Positions 5,683 to 7,230 of a stretch of DNA of 7,230 nucleotides are shown one piece after another. The DNA comes from Dehalococcoidia bacterium. Lineage in GTDB: Bacteria; Chloroflexota; Dehalococcoidia; GIF9; UBA5629. The translations under genes were made by a program, and so were the position numbers. The number at the start of each line of letters is the position of its first letter. Positions within the stretch are counted from its first letter, which is position 1. The notes beneath the pieces are model-generated. The model ran no database searches, was not told the origin of the DNA, and saw only the letters and a list, made by a program, of their open reading frames with translations. The stretch lies in NCBI GenBank assembly GCA_030604795.1, contig JAUVVE010000037.1, positions 1 through 7,230 on the forward strand, in the 5' to 3' direction.

Positions 5683-6615
5683 ATGACAGCAGAATCATCC
5701 ACTCATGAGCAGTATATCTCCGAAATCCTGGACTCCAATAGACCTCTGGTCGATTCCAAACTAGCCTACTTGTCCGACCTCACCGGCGAGGGGTTGGAAT
5801 TCCTGAAGCAGGCCTGGGTGCAAGCAGATGCCGAACGGCGGCGTCAGATCATCCCTCACCTTATCCACCTTGGCGAGGCTGACCTTAGGCTTGATTTCAG
5901 CGGTACCTTCGTTGTCTGCCTCAGCGACCCTGACGAGGCAATCAGAAGGCAGGCAATTGTGGGCTTAGAGGCAGAAGAAAACCACCGTTTTGTCGGTCCT
6001 TTGGTGCAAGCGCTGAAACAAGATACCTCTGCCAAGGTCCGGGCAGCAGCAGCCATAGCTTTAGGCAAGCTTGCGCTATTAGGCGAGCTGGGCAAGCTGT
6101 CTGCTTACTCCACTGACGAGGTGTACGCAGCTCTGCTGGAAGTCCTGGATAACGAGGCGGAGCCAGTCGAAGTAACGCGCCGTGCCCTAGAGGCTATCGC
6201 TCCTCTCAACCTGCCACGAGTCAAGGAGCTCATAGAAGAAGTCTATCATAGCGATGATGTCCAACTTAGAGCTAGCGCTGTCTACGCCATGGGACGCAAC
6301 TGCGACACAGCATGGTTAACGGCTTTACTGGCCGAAGTCACCAGCCCCGAAGCCGAGATACGTTACGAGGCTGCTAATGCCTGCGGCGAACTTGGTGCTG
6401 ACGAGGCTGTACCCCATCTCATAATGCGGACCAAAGATGAAGATGACCAGGTTCAGGAAGCAGCTGTAAGGGCATTGGGCAAGATAGGCGGTGAGGAAGC
6501 CAAGCAAACCCTGAACACGTTGACAAGAAGCGCTCGGCCGGGAATGCGCCATGCGGCCGAATCTGCCTTGAAGGAGCTGCACTTATGGGAGGACCCTCTA
6601 TCCTCGGAGCCTTAG
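5683..6615 (+). CDS. HEAT-repeat (alpha-solenoid) protein
   Basis: This 310-aa protein is almost entirely helical repeats of about 30 residues, at roughly 35-65, 70-100, 102-130, 146-180, 178-206, 209-238, 240-270 and 272-300. Clear repeat cores are DEAIRRQAIVGL, AKVRAAAAIALGKL, VQLRASAVYAMGR, AEIRYEAANACGELG, DQVQEAAVRALGKIGG and PGMRHAAESALKEL, matching the HEAT_2 / PBS-lyase-type pattern. Such solenoids bind proteins; nothing visible suggests catalysis. There is no signal peptide or membrane segment, so it is probably cytoplasmic. The ATG directly follows the PAC2 stop (TAG 5680-5682). Its ribosome site (GAGGA, 5668-5672) lies in the codons for the PAC2 acidic tail, which implies translational coupling and a possible partnership with the PAC2 protein. 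The specific partner cannot be read from sequence. Confidence 0.88.
   Translation: MTAESSTHEQYISEILDSNRPLVDSKLAYLSDLTGEGLEFLKQAWVQADAERRRQIIPHLIHLGEADLRLDFSGTFVVCLSDPDEAIRRQAIVGLEAEENHRFVGPLVQALKQDTSAKVRAAAAIALGKLALLGELGKLSAYSTDEVYAALLEVLDNEAEPVEVTRRALEAIAPLNLPRVKELIEEVYHSDDVQLRASAVYAMGRNCDTAWLTALLAEVTSPEAEIRYEAANACGELGADEAVPHLIMRTKDEDDQVQEAAVRALGKIGGEEAKQTLNTLTRSARPGMRHAAESALKELHLWEDPLSSEP
6571..6576 (+). promoter_or_regulatory. Strong ribosome binding site inside the HEAT gene
   Basis: AAGGAG lies 8 bases upstream of the ATG at 6585, within the 3' end of the HEAT-repeat gene. It is the best Shine-Dalgarno match on the plus strand of this window and decides the start of the acetyltransferase, although that start overlaps the upstream gene. 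Confidence 0.8.
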
Positions 6616-7148
6616 TCACACCAACAATATTGGCTGGCGACAAGGTCAAGCTATGCCCGAAACGTATACAAGACGCCCTCAATGATTATACTTGGCGCAC
6701 GGATGCCGAGCTATGTAAGCTCGATGCCGCTCCCCCCACACTAAGCTCCCTCGAGGAATACTCGAGGGCCTATGCCGAAGAGCTGCACCGTCCTAGCCCA
6801 GTTTGCCGCTTTGCCATCGAAACCATAGATGGGAGACACATCGGCAATTGCAGTTACTTTAATGTGGACGAGACCAGTAAGGAGGCTGAGTTCGGCATCA
6901 TGATTGGCGATAGGGCTTATTGGAACCAAGGTTACGGGACTGATGCCATACTCACATTATTGAATCGTGTTTTTTCGCAAACCAAGCTGGAAAGAATCTA
7001 CCTCAAGACCTTGAGCTGGAATGTCCGGGCACAGAGGTGCTTTGAGAAATGCGGCTTTGCCACATGTGGAGAGCTTGTTCGCGGGGAGTACAAGTTCATA
7101 ATTATGGAGATTCGCCGCCCAGTTGAACCGCCAAAGCAGCCCAAATAG
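6585..7148 (+). CDS. GNAT N-acetyltransferase, RimJ/RimL type
   Basis: The 187-aa protein transfers an acetyl group from acetyl-CoA to an amine. The N-terminal LAGDKVKLCPKRIQDALNDY and WRTDAEL (16-43) are typical of the Acetyltransf_3 (RimJ/RimL-like) group. The acetyl-CoA pyrophosphate loop is NQGYGTDA (114-121), following FGIMIGDRAYW. Motif B is NVRAQRCFEKCGF (146-158), with the family Asn followed by the helix and CGF turn. Substrates in this group include ribosomal protein N-termini, other proteins, small amines and antibiotics; which applies here is unknown. The start is set by AAGGAG 8 bases upstream, giving a 31-base overlap with the HEAT gene. The first roughly 14 residues precede the domain and are probably partly a by-product of the overlap. 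It is likely the last gene of the operon. Confidence 0.92.
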   Translation: MGGPSILGALVTPTILAGDKVKLCPKRIQDALNDYTWRTDAELCKLDAAPPTLSSLEEYSRAYAEELHRPSPVCRFAIETIDGRHIGNCSYFNVDETSKEAEFGIMIGDRAYWNQGYGTDAILTLLNRVFSQTKLERIYLKTLSWNVRAQRCFEKCGFATCGELVRGEYKFIIMEIRRPVEPPKQPK

Positions 7149-7188
7149 GCTGAGGCCAGATTACGTGCCTCGATTGAGTAGTGGCCTG
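7149..7188. other. Short intergenic segment after the acetyltransferase
   Basis: It contains overlapping inverted repeats GAGGC / GCCTC (7152-7156 and 7167-7171) and AGGCC / GGCCT (7153-7157 and 7183-7187), which could form alternative weak stems. No T-run follows, so a factor-independent terminator is not supported. No clear promoter was found. Confidence 0.3.
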
Positions 7189-7230
7189 ATGCCAAGAGAA
7201 GACGGCAGGGTTCGTAACAATCTCAATAGG
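7189..7230 (+). CDS. Possible start of a gene, RNase PH-like, cut by window end
   Basis: An ATG at 7189 opens a frame of 14 codons (MPREDGRVRNNLNR) that runs off the window end. The REDGR followed by four residues and Leu resembles the N-terminus of RNase PH (rph), a phosphorolytic exonuclease that trims tRNA 3' ends. However, the family's usual LRP continuation reads LNR here, so the match is weak. A TTG at 7174 in the same frame is an alternative start. No good ribosome site is visible. This may be a chance open frame. Confidence 0.3.
   Translation, partial: MPREDGRVRNNLNR

Overview
The window looks like ordinary chromosome from a moderately GC-rich bacterium. The gene families, the compact layout and the short palindromic repeats between genes would suit Chloroflexota, most likely a Dehalococcoidia-type genome. 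That placement is an inference from resemblance and was not tested by search. No phage, plasmid, transposase, CRISPR, rRNA or tRNA signal was seen.

Layout, left to right. (1) Bases 1-98, minus strand: the first 32 codons of a pyrF-like gene (orotidine 5'-phosphate decarboxylase), cut by the window edge. (2) Bases 99-392: a gene-free divergent spacer holding the pyrF promoter, a cluster of small palindromic repeats and the folC promoter. (3) Bases 393-1772, plus strand: folC, the folate polyglutamylation enzyme. (4) Bases 1769-2035, minus strand: a tiny stand-alone SWIM zinc-finger protein, convergent with folC; the two stop codons share one CTAG. (5) A short divergent spacer with back-to-back promoters. 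(6) Bases 2138-7148, plus strand: five tightly packed genes, tldD, tldE (pmbA), a PAC2-family gene, a HEAT-repeat gene and a GNAT acetyltransferase. (7) Bases 7189-7230: the possible start of another gene, perhaps RNase PH, cut by the window end.

The five-gene run is the most interesting part. tldD and tldE abut with no gap. The PAC2 gene follows after 56 bases with no visible terminator. The PAC2 and HEAT genes abut, and the HEAT and GNAT genes overlap by 31 bases. This suggests one transcript with translational coupling. TldD carries the metal ligands (HExxxH and a C-terminal Cys) and TldE lacks them, as expected of the heteromeric TldD/E peptidase. A PAC2 protein resembling proteasome-assembly chaperones, an alpha-solenoid scaffold and a protein-modifying-type acetyltransferase beside this peptidase suggest a peptide or protein quality-control module. 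Its substrate is unknown and the module is an inference from context.

Two global oddities deserve attention. Recognisable -10 hexamers lie only a few bases upstream of several start codons, suggesting leaderless or very short-leader mRNAs. Six of the seven complete genes end in TAG, one in TAA and none in TGA.
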